Shown: piece after piece, positions 16,175 to 23,141 of the stretch
How positions within the stretch are numbered: the stretch's first letter is position 1
Layout: each line of letters begins with the position of its first letter
DNA from: an uncultured Alphaproteobacteria bacterium
GTDB taxonomy: Bacteria; Pseudomonadota; Alphaproteobacteria; RF32; CAG-239
Length of the DNA: 28,394 bases
Assembly (NCBI GenBank): GCA_934277545.1
Contig: CAKQUG010000011.1
Span: 1 to 28,394, forward strand
Direction of reading: 5' to 3'
Notes under the pieces: model-generated
Databases searched by the model: none
Told to the model about the DNA's origin: nothing
The model's input: only the letters and a program-made list of their open reading frames with translations
Translations under genes and position numbers: made by a program

Positions 16175-16660
16175 ATGGAAGTAATTTTGCTCGAACACGT
16201 AGAAAAATTAGGCAGAATGGGCGATAAAGTAAACGTTAAAAACGGTTATGCCCGTAACTATTTGTTGCCTCAAGGCAAAGCCCTGCGCGCAACAGATGCC
16301 AACATGGCTTATTTTGAAGCTCAAAAAGCAGCTTTAGAAGCTCACAACAAAGAATTGTTTGAAACTGCTTCTAAATTGGCTGAATCTTTGAACGGCTTTA
16401 ACGCTGTATTGATTCGTCAAGCTGCCGAAACAGGTCAATTATATGGTTCTGTAACCATTCGTGACATCGCCGCTGCTATTAAAGACGCCGGTTTTGATGT
16501 TGCTCGTCGTTATGTTTATTTGGAAAAACCAATCAAAGATTTGGGTATTTACCAAGTAAAATTGAACCTGCACCCTGAAGTTTCTCAGACTATTCTGATT
16601 AACATTGCCAGAACTTCTGAAGAAGCTAAAAAGCAAGCTAAATCTTATAACCAAGAATAA
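16175..16660 (+). CDS. rplI: 50S ribosomal protein L9
   Basis: A 161-residue L9, which binds 23S rRNA near the L1 stalk with its N-terminal domain and spans to the C-terminal domain by a long helix. The N-terminal signature VEKLGRMGDKVNVKNGYARNYLLPQG (residues 9-34) is intact. The connecting helix (about 41-75) and the C-terminal domain (LYGSVTIRDIAAAIK...) follow. It is some ten residues longer than E. coli L9 because of a charged tail. The strong AGGAGG site lies 4-5 bp before ATG. It is the last gene of the operon and is followed by a strong terminator. Confidence 0.97.
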   Translation: MEVILLEHVEKLGRMGDKVNVKNGYARNYLLPQGKALRATDANMAYFEAQKAALEAHNKELFETASKLAESLNGFNAVLIRQAAETGQLYGSVTIRDIAAAIKDAGFDVARRYVYLEKPIKDLGIYQVKLNLHPEVSQTILINIARTSEEAKKQAKSYNQE

Positions 16661-16679
16661 TTTTTATTCGATTATAAGT

Positions 16680-16712
16680 TTCCCCTCCACCGCAAGATGG
16701 AGGGGAATTTTT
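16680..16712 (+). terminator. Terminator of the rpsF-rpsR-rplI operon
   Basis: Perfect arms TTCCCCTCCA / TGGAGGGGAA with an 8-nt loop, followed by a T-rich run, 19 bp after the rplI stop. Confidence 0.95.
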
Positions 16713-16724
16713 ATATTATACTAA

Positions 16725-16760
16725 AAAACGCCTTGTTTGAAAAATAAAGCAAGGCGTTTT
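16725..16760. terminator. Terminator of htpG, able to act on both strands
   Basis: Arms AAAACGCCTTG / CAAGGCGTTTT with a 14-nt loop and A/T runs at the outer edges, just downstream of htpG on the minus strand. It forms a tandem pair with the rplI terminator. Confidence 0.92.
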
Positions 16761-16773
16761 GTTCGGTTGTTTA

Positions 16774-18618
16774 TTATTTATTCCAGCCGCGTAGAATATA
16801 ATCGCTGAGTTTTTCGCTAAAGAACGAGCTGTCGCTAATCGCCTCGCCTTCGGCAATTTTTGCCTGGTCAAGCAGCAAACGGCAAACTTCTTCCACAGTC
16901 GGACGTTCTTTATCGTCAAACATACTGTCGGCTAATTTAATAATCAACGGGTGGTAAGGGTTTACTTCCAAAATACGCGAGCTGGCAAACGCGGTTTGTT
17001 GCTGATGATTACGCATTAAACGCTCCAGGTGAATACTCATCTGTCCGTTTTCCACCGTCAAGCTAACCGGACTCTTGGTCAGTTTTTCGGTCGGAACAAC
17101 TTTCCCGACTTCATTTTTGAACAACTCCGCCATAAAATCGGTCAATTTTTTCAAACTGCCCTCATCGGCTTTCGGCTCTTTGCGCTCAAACTTCAAATCA
17201 ACATCGGCTTGTGAAACATGTTTAATCGGATACCCTTTGAAGTTTGTTAAAGTCTGAACCCAAAATTCATCAATCGGGTCTGTCAACAGCAAAACTTCCA
17301 AGCCTTTTTCTTTAAATGCCTCCAGCTGCGGGTTGTTGCGCAAAGTCGGAATATCATCGCCGGTAATATAATAAATAGTAGTCTGCCCTTCTTTAACGCG
17401 CGAAATATATTCATCAAGCGATGTCAGCTTTTCGGCAGAATTTGTGGAATAAAAACGCGAAAGTTCGGCAATTTCCACACGGTTTGCCGGGTCTTCATAA
17501 ATTCCCTCTTTAAACGCCATACCAAAGTTTTTCCAAAACTTCATATAATCGTCATAATCTTCGGAACGTTTTTTCAGCTCTTTCAAAATACGCGAAACCG
17601 TGCCTGTACGAATTTTTGCAATCAACGCATTTTGCTGTAACATTTCACGAGAAATATTCAGCGGCAAGTCGGCACTGTCAATAATTCCTTTCACAAAACG
17701 CAGGTAAGCCGGCATCAAATCATCAACTTTATCCGAGATAAACACGCGGTTAACATAAAGTTTCAGGCTTTGCTGTCTGTCCGGCTGAAACAAGTCGTAA
17801 GGCGCTTCAGACGGAATAAACAGCAATCCGGTGTATTCTATGCTTCCCTCCGCTTTGAAATGCAGACGCATCCACGGGGTATCAAAGTTGCGGGAAATAT
17901 GATGATAAAACTCGTTGTATTGGTCATCGGTAATTTCCGCTTTATTCTTAGTCCAAAGAGCCGATCCGGTGTTTACGGTTTCTTCGCCGGCTTTGCCTAA
18001 ATCCAAAACAATCGGATAGTTGATATGGTCGGAATAGGTGCGGATTATGTGGCGCAGATAAATAGTGTCAGTAAAGTCTTTGGCATCGTCTTTCAAAAAC
18101 AATTTAATGTCCGTGCCGCTTTTTTCTTTTTCGGTTTCTTCAATTTCAAAACCGTCAACACCGTTGGAAATCCATTTATAAGCCTGTTCTTCCCCAGCTC
18201 TCTTGGTAGTAACTTCAACCTTGCTCGCCACCATAAAGGCCGAATAAAAACCTACGCCGAACTTACCAATCAAATCAACGACCGAGCCGTTGTCTTTTGC
18301 GTTGTTTACAAAATCAGCCGTGCCTGACTTAGCGATAGTACTCAAATGGTTGACCAAATCTTCCTTATTCATACCAATACCGTTGTCGCTGATGGTCAGA
18401 GTGTTTTCCTCGGCGTTAGGCGTGATGATAATCTTAAACTCGCCATTATTTTTGGTAACTTCTGGTTTCATCAGCGAATAATAGCGCAGCTTGTCGCACG
18501 CATCGCTGGCGTTGGAAATCAGTTCGCGCAGAAAAATATATTTTTCCGAATACAGCGAGTTAATCACAATATCCAGCAACTTGCTGACTTCGGTTTTAAA
18601 CTTTTGTTTTTTACTCAT
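16774..18618 (-). CDS. htpG: Hsp90-family chaperone HtpG
   Basis: A 614-residue ATP-dependent cytosolic chaperone that helps fold and remodel client proteins. The GHKL ATPase site is complete: FLRELISNASDACDKLRY (29-46, catalytic E32 and Mg-binding N36), SDNGIGM (77-83) and the GKFGVGFYSAFM lid and glycine loop. Middle-domain and C-terminal dimerization regions follow at normal spacing, and total length is close to E. coli HtpG. The ATG at 18618 has GGAGA 7-8 bp upstream. A good RpoH-type promoter lies 30-60 bp upstream, so heat induction is expected. It is transcribed alone, and the murA unit is upstream on the same strand. Confidence 0.97.
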   Translation of the reverse strand: MSKKQKFKTEVSKLLDIVINSLYSEKYIFLRELISNASDACDKLRYYSLMKPEVTKNNGEFKIIITPNAEENTLTISDNGIGMNKEDLVNHLSTIAKSGTADFVNNAKDNGSVVDLIGKFGVGFYSAFMVASKVEVTTKRAGEEQAYKWISNGVDGFEIEETEKEKSGTDIKLFLKDDAKDFTDTIYLRHIIRTYSDHINYPIVLDLGKAGEETVNTGSALWTKNKAEITDDQYNEFYHHISRNFDTPWMRLHFKAEGSIEYTGLLFIPSEAPYDLFQPDRQQSLKLYVNRVFISDKVDDLMPAYLRFVKGIIDSADLPLNISREMLQQNALIAKIRTGTVSRILKELKKRSEDYDDYMKFWKNFGMAFKEGIYEDPANRVEIAELSRFYSTNSAEKLTSLDEYISRVKEGQTTIYYITGDDIPTLRNNPQLEAFKEKGLEVLLLTDPIDEFWVQTLTNFKGYPIKHVSQADVDLKFERKEPKADEGSLKKLTDFMAELFKNEVGKVVPTEKLTKSPVSLTVENGQMSIHLERLMRNHQQQTAFASSRILEVNPYHPLIIKLADSMFDDKERPTVEEVCRLLLDQAKIAEGEAISDSSFFSEKLSDYILRGWNK

Positions 18619-18647
18619 GGTTATTTCTCCCTCTAAAACTACCTATT

Positions 18648-18677
18648 TATATGGGATTTTATAACCGCCGGCGCAAG
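18648..18677 (-). promoter_or_regulatory. RpoH (sigma-32) type promoter of htpG
   Basis: On the minus strand CTTGCGC (18677-18671) and CCCATATA (18655-18648) are separated by 15 bp. This fits the heat-shock consensus (CTTG-A-A-A, 13-15 bp, CCCCATNT) and lies about 30 bp before the start of a classic heat-shock gene. The -10 element CCCAT is distinctive. Confidence 0.75.
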
Positions 18678-18714
18678 AGGTTTGCCGAATTTTTCTGATG
18701 CGCCTGTAAAAAAA

Positions 18715-20007
18715 TCAGTCGCTTTCTTTTATACGCTCGATATTGGCACCCACGGCTTTGAATTTTTCTTCCAAATGTTCATAGCCGCGGTCAAGATGAT
18801 ATACACGATTGACAATCGTTTCACCTTCAGCCACCAAACCGGCCAAAATCAGAGCAAATGAAGCCCGCAAATCCGTTGACATCACCGGTGCACCGGAAAG
18901 TTTTTTCACTCCGCGCACAATGGCCGAAGCATGACCATGAACATTGATGTTTGCCCCCATACGAATCAGCTCAGGAACATGCATAAAGCGGTTTTCCCAA
19001 ATGCTTTCCGTAACCATAGCCGCGCCATTGGACACACACATCAAAGCCATAAATTGCGCCTGCAAATCAGTCGGAAACCCGGGATAATAGTCTGTATAAA
19101 TATCAACACCTTGCAAATCAGCATACTGAGCATCAACAATAATACCGTTTGCCGTGCACTCCACACCTGCCCCTGCTTTCTGCAAAATATCCAACGGACA
19201 CTGCAGGTAGTCGGCGTTGGCATTTACCAGCTCCAAACGTCCGTGAGTAATGGCCGCAGCGACAGCGTATGAACCGGCCTCGATTCGGTCATTGATAATT
19301 TCATGAGTTACGCCATGCAATTTATCCACACCATGAATTGTTAAAGTTGAAGTATTTGCTCCTTCAATATTCGCGCCCATTTTATTCAAAATGTCAATAA
19401 GGTCGGCAATTTCCGGCTCTTTGGCAGCGTTTTCAATAATGGTATCGCCCTCGGCTAAAGTCGCTGCCATCAAAATGTTGCAAGTTGCACCGACCGAAGC
19501 CGAATGGAAAGTGATGTGAGCACCTTTTAAGCGGTCTTTCACATCGGCAATAACATAACCGTTTTTAATTTCTATATGCGCGCCCATCTGCTCAAGCGAA
19601 CTCAAATGTATATCCATCGGACGAGCGCCGATAGCGCAGCCACCCGGCAAAGAAAGTTCAACATGCCGATATTTTGTCAGCAACGGCCCCAAAACGTAGT
19701 ATGATGCCCGCATTTTACGCACATAGTCATAAGGCGCAACAAGGCTGGTCGGCTTTGGAGTATAATAGGTAAAAGTCTTGGTAATATGCCCGTTCCAATC
19801 TTCTTGTTTGCCTTCAATCTGCGTACCTATTTGCTGCAAAAGCAAATTAAGCGATGTAATATCCGAAAGAATCGGCAAATTACGCAAGGTTACAGGCTCA
19901 TCAGTCAAAAGTGAAGCGCAAATAATCGGTAAAGCCGTATTCTTAGCCCCGCTGATAAAAACTTTTCCAAACAGCGGATTACCGCCGATAATCTTGATTT
20001 TATCCAT
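18715..20007 (-). CDS. murA: UDP-N-acetylglucosamine 1-carboxyvinyltransferase
   Basis: A 430-residue EPSP-synthase-fold enzyme that transfers enolpyruvate from PEP to UDP-GlcNAc, the first committed step of peptidoglycan synthesis in the cytoplasm. Catalytic landmarks are K22/N23 in ISGAKNTALP, the loop LPGGCAIGARPMD with reactive C124, and GFPTDLQAQ holding the conserved aspartate. The active-site cysteine is present; enzymes with aspartate at that place resist fosfomycin, so this one is of the usual sensitive type. The ATG at 20007 has AAGGAG upstream and overlaps the preceding small gene by 8 bp, so the two are translationally coupled. Confidence 0.97.
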   Translation of the reverse strand: MDKIKIIGGNPLFGKVFISGAKNTALPIICASLLTDEPVTLRNLPILSDITSLNLLLQQIGTQIEGKQEDWNGHITKTFTYYTPKPTSLVAPYDYVRKMRASYYVLGPLLTKYRHVELSLPGGCAIGARPMDIHLSSLEQMGAHIEIKNGYVIADVKDRLKGAHITFHSASVGATCNILMAATLAEGDTIIENAAKEPEIADLIDILNKMGANIEGANTSTLTIHGVDKLHGVTHEIINDRIEAGSYAVAAAITHGRLELVNANADYLQCPLDILQKAGAGVECTANGIIVDAQYADLQGVDIYTDYYPGFPTDLQAQFMALMCVSNGAAMVTESIWENRFMHVPELIRMGANINVHGHASAIVRGVKKLSGAPVMSTDLRASFALILAGLVAEGETIVNRVYHLDRGYEHLEEKFKAVGANIERIKESD

Positions 20008-20149
20008 TGTTTTGCTCCTTTTCCTGTTTGCGGCGATTTAATTCTTCTTGCTGTTTTTTGCGCTTTTGCAGATTCTTTTGCAAAGCCTTAGCTTCTTTTT
20101 CAAAACGCAGTTGCTGCGCCGATTTTTGTGGATTTTTAGACGCTGACAT
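20000..20149 (-). CDS. Small basic protein coupled to murA
   Basis: A 49-residue protein, MSASKNPQKSAQQLRFEKEA and onward, rich in K, R, E and Q with no hydrophobic segment; it should be one long charged helix. I place the start at ATG 20149 because AAGGAG lies 6 bp upstream; the frame is open to 20281 but the extension has no ribosome site. The core ALQKNLQKRKKQQEEL resembles the ALRENLKRRKAQ-type core of small uncharacterized alphaproteobacterial proteins that I recall near murA; that is memory, not a search. It overlaps the murA start by 8 bp. No function is known to me. Confidence 0.75.
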   Translation of the reverse strand: MSASKNPQKSAQQLRFEKEAKALQKNLQKRKKQQEELNRRKQEKEQNNG

Positions 20150-20167
20150 AACATTCTCCTTAAAACG

Positions 20168-20173
20168 ATTATA
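20168..20173 (-). promoter_or_regulatory. Candidate -10 element for the small gene-murA unit
   Basis: A perfect TATAAT on the minus strand, 18 bp before ATG 20149. The matching -35 is weak: TACTTA at 17 bp, or TTTACT at 19 bp. A further upstream promoter is possible. Confidence 0.4.
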
Positions 20174-20275
20174 TTTTATCATAAAAAGATTAAGTAAAAA
20201 AGCCCAGTAAAATCTTGTTTTATCAACACCTTTAACGTGGTTATAAATTTTTTTTAAAAAATATAAAAAAAGTTC

Positions 20276-20303
20276 TTGCATTTTATTTTTTATATGCTAT
20301 TAA
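20276..20303 (+). promoter_or_regulatory. Promoter of tRNA-Gly
   Basis: TTGCAT (20276-20281) and TATTAA (20298-20303) are spaced 16 bp apart, ending 20 bp before the tRNA. The block CTTGCATTT is identical to that in the rpsF promoter. Confidence 0.65.
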
Positions 20304-20323
20304 ATATCTTGTTCGCAGATGAT

Positions 20324-20398
20324 GCGGGTATAGCTCAGGGGTAGAGCGCAACCTTGCCAAGGTTGATGTCGTGGGTCCGAATCCCATTGCCCGCTCCA
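20324..20398 (+). tRNA. tRNA-Gly (anticodon GCC)
   Basis: A complete cloverleaf is visible. The acceptor stem GCGGGTA/TGCCCGC has seven pairs with one G-T. The D arm is in TAGCTCAGGGGTAGAGC. The anticodon stem is CAACC/GGTTG with loop TTGCCAA, giving GCC. The T arm GTGGG-TCCGAAT-CCCAT follows. Discriminator T and an encoded CCA complete the 3' end (20395-20398). It reads glycine codons GGC and GGU. It is divergent from the murA unit and has its own promoter and terminator. Confidence 0.96.
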
Positions 20399-20408
20399 AT
20401 AATAAAAG

Positions 20409-20434
20409 AAGGTTACCGAAAGGTAGCCTTTTTT
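20409..20434 (+). terminator. Terminator of tRNA-Gly
   Basis: A 9-bp stem, AAGGTTACC with GGTAGCCTT (one G-T pair), closed by a GAAA tetraloop and followed by six T, 10 bp after the CCA end. Confidence 0.92.
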
Positions 20435-20440
20435 GTTATT

Positions 20441-20550
20441 CGGAGTGGTGGGATGAGGAGCCACGAAAAAGTGGGGCCGACAAGGACGAGAGGCGGACGG
20501 AAGTACGCCGGTGAGGCGGAAAGCCGAGCGAGGATGTAGCGGCAACAGCC
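20441..20550. other. GC- and purine-rich non-coding island downstream of tRNA-Gly
   Basis: About 110 bp dominated by G and A on the plus strand, far GC-richer than the AT-rich DNA on both sides. Small hairpins are possible: CCAC/GTGG (20461-20474), GGCG/CGCC (20492-20509) and GGC/GCC (20515-20525). Frames on both strands run into or out of the tRNA and have no ribosome site, so I do not call a protein. It may be a structured RNA or a dispersed repeat unit. Confidence 0.4.
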
Positions 20551-20654
20551 AAAACTAACAATAAAAAAATTACAAATTCCATAAATTAAAATTTCATTTC
20601 ACAATAACCGCAGGAACTGTTTTCTGTATTTCCTTTAGTATTGTTGTTTTTTTT

Positions 20655-20819
20655 ATGAAATACACGATTCTTTTTTTATTCTCAATCGTTTGTTTTCTGT
20701 TTTTAGTTTACAATATACTGAAATCAACCGGTTTTTGCTTGAATTTATCTGTATACGGCTGTATACTGAAAATGGTTTTACTAAATTATTATATACTAAT
20801 TATGTCCTTTTATGTTTGA
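20655..20819 (+). CDS. Possible 54-residue hydrophobic membrane peptide
   Basis: An ATG-to-TGA frame encodes MKYTILFLFSIVCFLFLVYN and a further 34 residues, rich in L, I, F, V, Y and C. Residues 4-20 would make one membrane helix and residues 39-53 another. Three cysteines are present. Against it: no Shine-Dalgarno sequence is visible, a T-run directly precedes the ATG, and AT-rich DNA yields such frames by chance. In favour: the frame fills the gap before the 20863 gene. Single-gene hydrophobic peptides of this size include membrane-active toxins, but nothing here shows that. Confidence 0.25.
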   Translation: MKYTILFLFSIVCFLFLVYNILKSTGFCLNLSVYGCILKMVLLNYYILIMSFYV

Positions 20820-20829
20820 GCAAACATAA
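20714..20829 (+). promoter_or_regulatory. Repeat-bearing control region upstream of the 20863 gene
   Basis: CTGTATAC occurs twice (20749-20756, 20759-20766), exactly 10 bp apart, so on the same helix face. TATACTGAAA occurs at 20714 and 20762. TTATGTTTG / CAAACATAA (20810-20818, 20821-20829) is an inverted repeat with a 2-bp centre, typical of a dimeric repressor site, ending 33 bp before ATG 20863. No regulator gene is adjacent. Confidence 0.45.
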
Positions 20830-20862
20830 TATTATAGGATTAACGCTCAAAATTATTATTTT

Positions 20863-21615
20863 ATGAATACGTTTAATAAAGTTTTTCGCTCTGCTGACGG
20901 TACTGTTTTCACTAAGATTCAGGCCAATGAGATTTCCGGCTTTTCAAGCAATTACATCACTGTAGTTGACAACAAGCCGATTGCGGTTGTTGACGGTAAA
21001 GAAGTACCAATGCCGGCAGTTTTGTTCAATGAAATCGGCGTACAGTATATGTTTGTCGATTTTTATGAACACGGCAGAAAAATGGCGAAAAAACACGGTA
21101 TCTACAGTGCTGTCAAACAAGAAGCAATTCGTGTTTGGAGCAATGTAAAACCAGGTGAAAAGCTAAAAACCGTAATTGACGGCTATGAAGAGCATGAGGT
21201 TGTTCTAGATGAGAACAGCGTTGCTGCTCAAAATGTTATCAAGAATGAGTTTTATGCTATTCCGAAAACGGTGTTGGCAGCAAAATACGAGTTTGACCAC
21301 CATGAATTTGACTTTGACGTCTATAAACCAAAGTCAACGGCCGTTTCTTTTTGGGTTTACTCAGATGTAAACGTGTTTGGTGTTTTGTGGGGCGGATTCG
21401 AATTTTTAACCACTCCGATGATTAACATTACCTCGGAAAATGATTGTTACGGTTGTAACTATATTGTTTGGTGGGGTAATGACGGACGTCTCAGCAGCTA
21501 CAAAGTTGTAGGATACTTCCGCGCTTGCGGCACAAAGTTCTATCCTCATCCTGTTGCTGAGCCTGTTTCAATATCTAAGGCCACTTTTATGCCGCCAAAA
21601 GAACTTTTTGCGTAG
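20863..21615 (+). CDS. Hypothetical protein, 250 residues
   Basis: I do not recognise this gene with confidence. The product opens MNTFNKVFRSADGTVFTKIQ and has no signal peptide, membrane segment or enzyme motif. It is rich in aromatic residues, with a run FWVYSDVNVFGVLWGGFEF near 168-186 and a C-x-x-C pair (DCYGCNY) near 203-209. The segment NEFYAIPKTVLAAKYEF faintly recalls PGDYG-type proteins; this is too weak to name it. Coding character is good and a strong terminator follows. No Shine-Dalgarno sequence is near the ATG, though AGGATT lies about 25 bp upstream. It lies between tRNA-Gly and the tRNA-Arg fragment, on the chromosomal side of the att site, with an operator-like palindrome upstream. 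Confidence 0.7.
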   Translation: MNTFNKVFRSADGTVFTKIQANEISGFSSNYITVVDNKPIAVVDGKEVPMPAVLFNEIGVQYMFVDFYEHGRKMAKKHGIYSAVKQEAIRVWSNVKPGEKLKTVIDGYEEHEVVLDENSVAAQNVIKNEFYAIPKTVLAAKYEFDHHEFDFDVYKPKSTAVSFWVYSDVNVFGVLWGGFEFLTTPMINITSENDCYGCNYIVWWGNDGRLSSYKVVGYFRACGTKFYPHPVAEPVSISKATFMPPKELFA

Positions 21616-21622
21616 CATGACT

Positions 21623-21664
21623 AAAAAAACTCTTGCGCATTATAGAATGTGCAGGAGTTTTTTT
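21623..21664 (+). terminator. Terminator of the 20863 gene
   Basis: A-run plus ACTCTTGCGCAT pairs with ATGTGCAGGAGT plus T-run, with few mismatches and a short loop, 7 bp after the stop codon. Confidence 0.9.
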
Positions 21665-21708
21665 AATATCAATTTACTCTTGTGAGGCCGCACCCTCGCT
21701 GCACAGCA

Positions 21709-21754
21709 CCAATAAAACAAAAAGGTCTCAAAAGAGACCTTTTTGTTTTATTGG
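21709..21754. terminator. Perfect 21-bp-arm hairpin adjoining the tRNA-Arg 3' end
   Basis: Two perfect 21-bp arms (21709-21729 and 21734-21754) flank an AAAA loop. The core is AAAAAGGTCTC/GAGACCTTTTT. On the minus strand it directly follows the tRNA-Arg fragment, so it was probably the native terminator of that tRNA. The right arm includes part of the encoded CCA. It would also stop plus-strand transcripts. Confidence 0.88.
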
Positions 21755-21798
21755 CGCGCTCGGCGGGACTCGAACTCACAACCTTCTGATCCGTAGTC
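21752..21798 (-). other. 3' half of a tRNA-Arg(ACG) gene: attachment-site remnant (attL/attR)
   Basis: On the minus strand the sequence from 21798 down reads GACTACGGATCAGAAGG, then a T-loop GTTCGAGTC, then CGAGCGC-G-CCA ending at 21752. This is the anticodon loop (CTACGGA, anticodon ACG), the anticodon 3' strand, the T arm and the acceptor 3' strand. The 5' half is absent: DNA to the right shows no D arm (no complement of TAGCTCAG) and does not pair with the anticodon 3' strand. The T stem has one apparent mispair. A tRNA cut in the anticodon loop beside an integrase gene is the usual mark of tyrosine-recombinase integration. Confidence 0.85.
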
Positions 21799-21941
21799 CG
21801 TCCGATCAAGTATAATAAATAATAATAAAAACTAATAAAAGTCTTGATTTTTCAACACTTTCAATTTATAAACCATAAATATAAATAACAAAAAAACACT
21901 TAAAATTAACTAAAAAAGTGGGATAGGAGTGGGACAACTTT

Positions 21942-23141
21942 ATGAAATGGATAGCTTCTAAAAAATATAAAGGTGTTAGATATAGAGAGAATCAAACTCG
22001 CAAAAATGGCGCCATAAGAAAAGATCGTTACTTTTCTATACGCTATAAATTTAATGGCGTTACCAAAGAGGAAGCAGTCGGTTGGGAAAGCGAAGGTTGG
22101 AGCGAACTTAAAGCACACGAACTACGCGAGAAAATTGTAAATGCTCAAAAAACAGGCGAAGGGCCGTTGACCTTACAGGAAACAAAAAAGGCAAATATAA
22201 AAAAAGAGCTTGAAAGACAAGCTATTACCGCCAAAGAAAAGCGCAATACAATATCATTAAGCGATTTTTATAAAAAGCATTTTGAAACTCATATAAAATC
22301 AAGTGTCAGTACAAAGTCATTTAAGACGGTAAAATCTCTCTTTACAAAGTGGATTGAGCCCGAGGTTGGTAATTTGCCTTTGCCTATAATAACTTTGGCA
22401 GATGCCGAAAAAATCAAGGTTAAAATGACAGAAGCCAATAAGGCACCGCGCACTATCAATTATATGATTACGATTCTTAAGCAAATATTGAAATTTGCCG
22501 AGGTTATAGGCTTTGATACCACTAAATCGACAGTTTTTACAATGGAGAAGCAAAAGTTTGATAATCAGCGTATTACTTTTTTAACAAAAAAACAAGCTGA
22601 CGACCTATTACAAGCTCTGCAGAAAAAATCGCAAACAGTTTATGAAATGGCTTTAATTTCTTTGCATTGCGGGTTAAGAGCCGGCGAAATTTTTAACTTA
22701 ACATGGCCAGATATTGATTTAAAACAAGGACTATTATTTGTTAAAGACACAAAAAACCGGCTTAATCGCACATTACAGCTCAGCACGGAATTAAAAAAGG
22801 TGTTTACGCAAAAGATAAAAAACAAGTCAGATACCAGTGAATACATATTTCATCAGTTAGACGGCAGTAAATTAAACGAAGTTCCTAATATTTTCGAGCG
22901 AACTGTTGAAAAGCTGAAATTTAATGAAGGCATTACTGACAGACGGCAAAAGATTGTATTTCACTCTTTGCGGCATACTTTTGCAAGCTGGCTTGTGCAA
23001 GGTGGCACAGATTTATATATCGTGCAAAAACTTATGGGACACTCACATATATCAATGACCGAGCGTTACGCTCACTTGAACGAGAAAAATTTTAAAAAAG
23101 CAACGGAGATAATAAATAAGTTATGGGAAAAGAAAAATTAA
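21942..23141 (+). CDS. Tyrosine-type site-specific integrase
   Basis: A 399-residue phage-type integrase that would insert and excise this element at tRNA-Arg by strand exchange through a phosphotyrosine. The N-terminal arm-binding region (about 1-60) is basic. A core-binding SAM-like domain covers about 104-190 (SLSDFYKKHFETHIK onward). The catalytic domain has R246 (GLRAGE), probable K271, H341/R344 (HSLRHTFA), H367 (MGHSHI) and nucleophile Y376 (TERYAHL), all present. The gene begins about 145 bp from the tRNA fragment, the usual arrangement. AGGAG lies 12 bp before the ATG, a long spacing. The stop overlaps the next start by 19 bp. Confidence 0.95.
   Translation: MKWIASKKYKGVRYRENQTRKNGAIRKDRYFSIRYKFNGVTKEEAVGWESEGWSELKAHELREKIVNAQKTGEGPLTLQETKKANIKKELERQAITAKEKRNTISLSDFYKKHFETHIKSSVSTKSFKTVKSLFTKWIEPEVGNLPLPIITLADAEKIKVKMTEANKAPRTINYMITILKQILKFAEVIGFDTTKSTVFTMEKQKFDNQRITFLTKKQADDLLQALQKKSQTVYEMALISLHCGLRAGEIFNLTWPDIDLKQGLLFVKDTKNRLNRTLQLSTELKKVFTQKIKNKSDTSEYIFHQLDGSKLNEVPNIFERTVEKLKFNEGITDRRQKIVFHSLRHTFASWLVQGGTDLYIVQKLMGHSHISMTERYAHLNEKNFKKATEIINKLWEKKN

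Noticed and set aside
20300..20545. Minus-strand frame encoding WDSDPRHQPWQGCALPLSYTR-like sequence
   Set aside because: It is the antisense reading of tRNA-Gly, a well-known false protein, with no ribosome site.
21633..21815. Plus-strand frame with GGTRTHNLLIRSP
   Set aside because: It is the antisense reading of the tRNA-Arg fragment. The motif is a common spurious annotation, though its abrupt end helped locate the crossover.
21752..21830. Intact tRNA-Arg gene
   Set aside because: No D arm or 5' acceptor strand follows on the minus strand, and the anticodon 5' strand does not pair. Only the 3' half is present.
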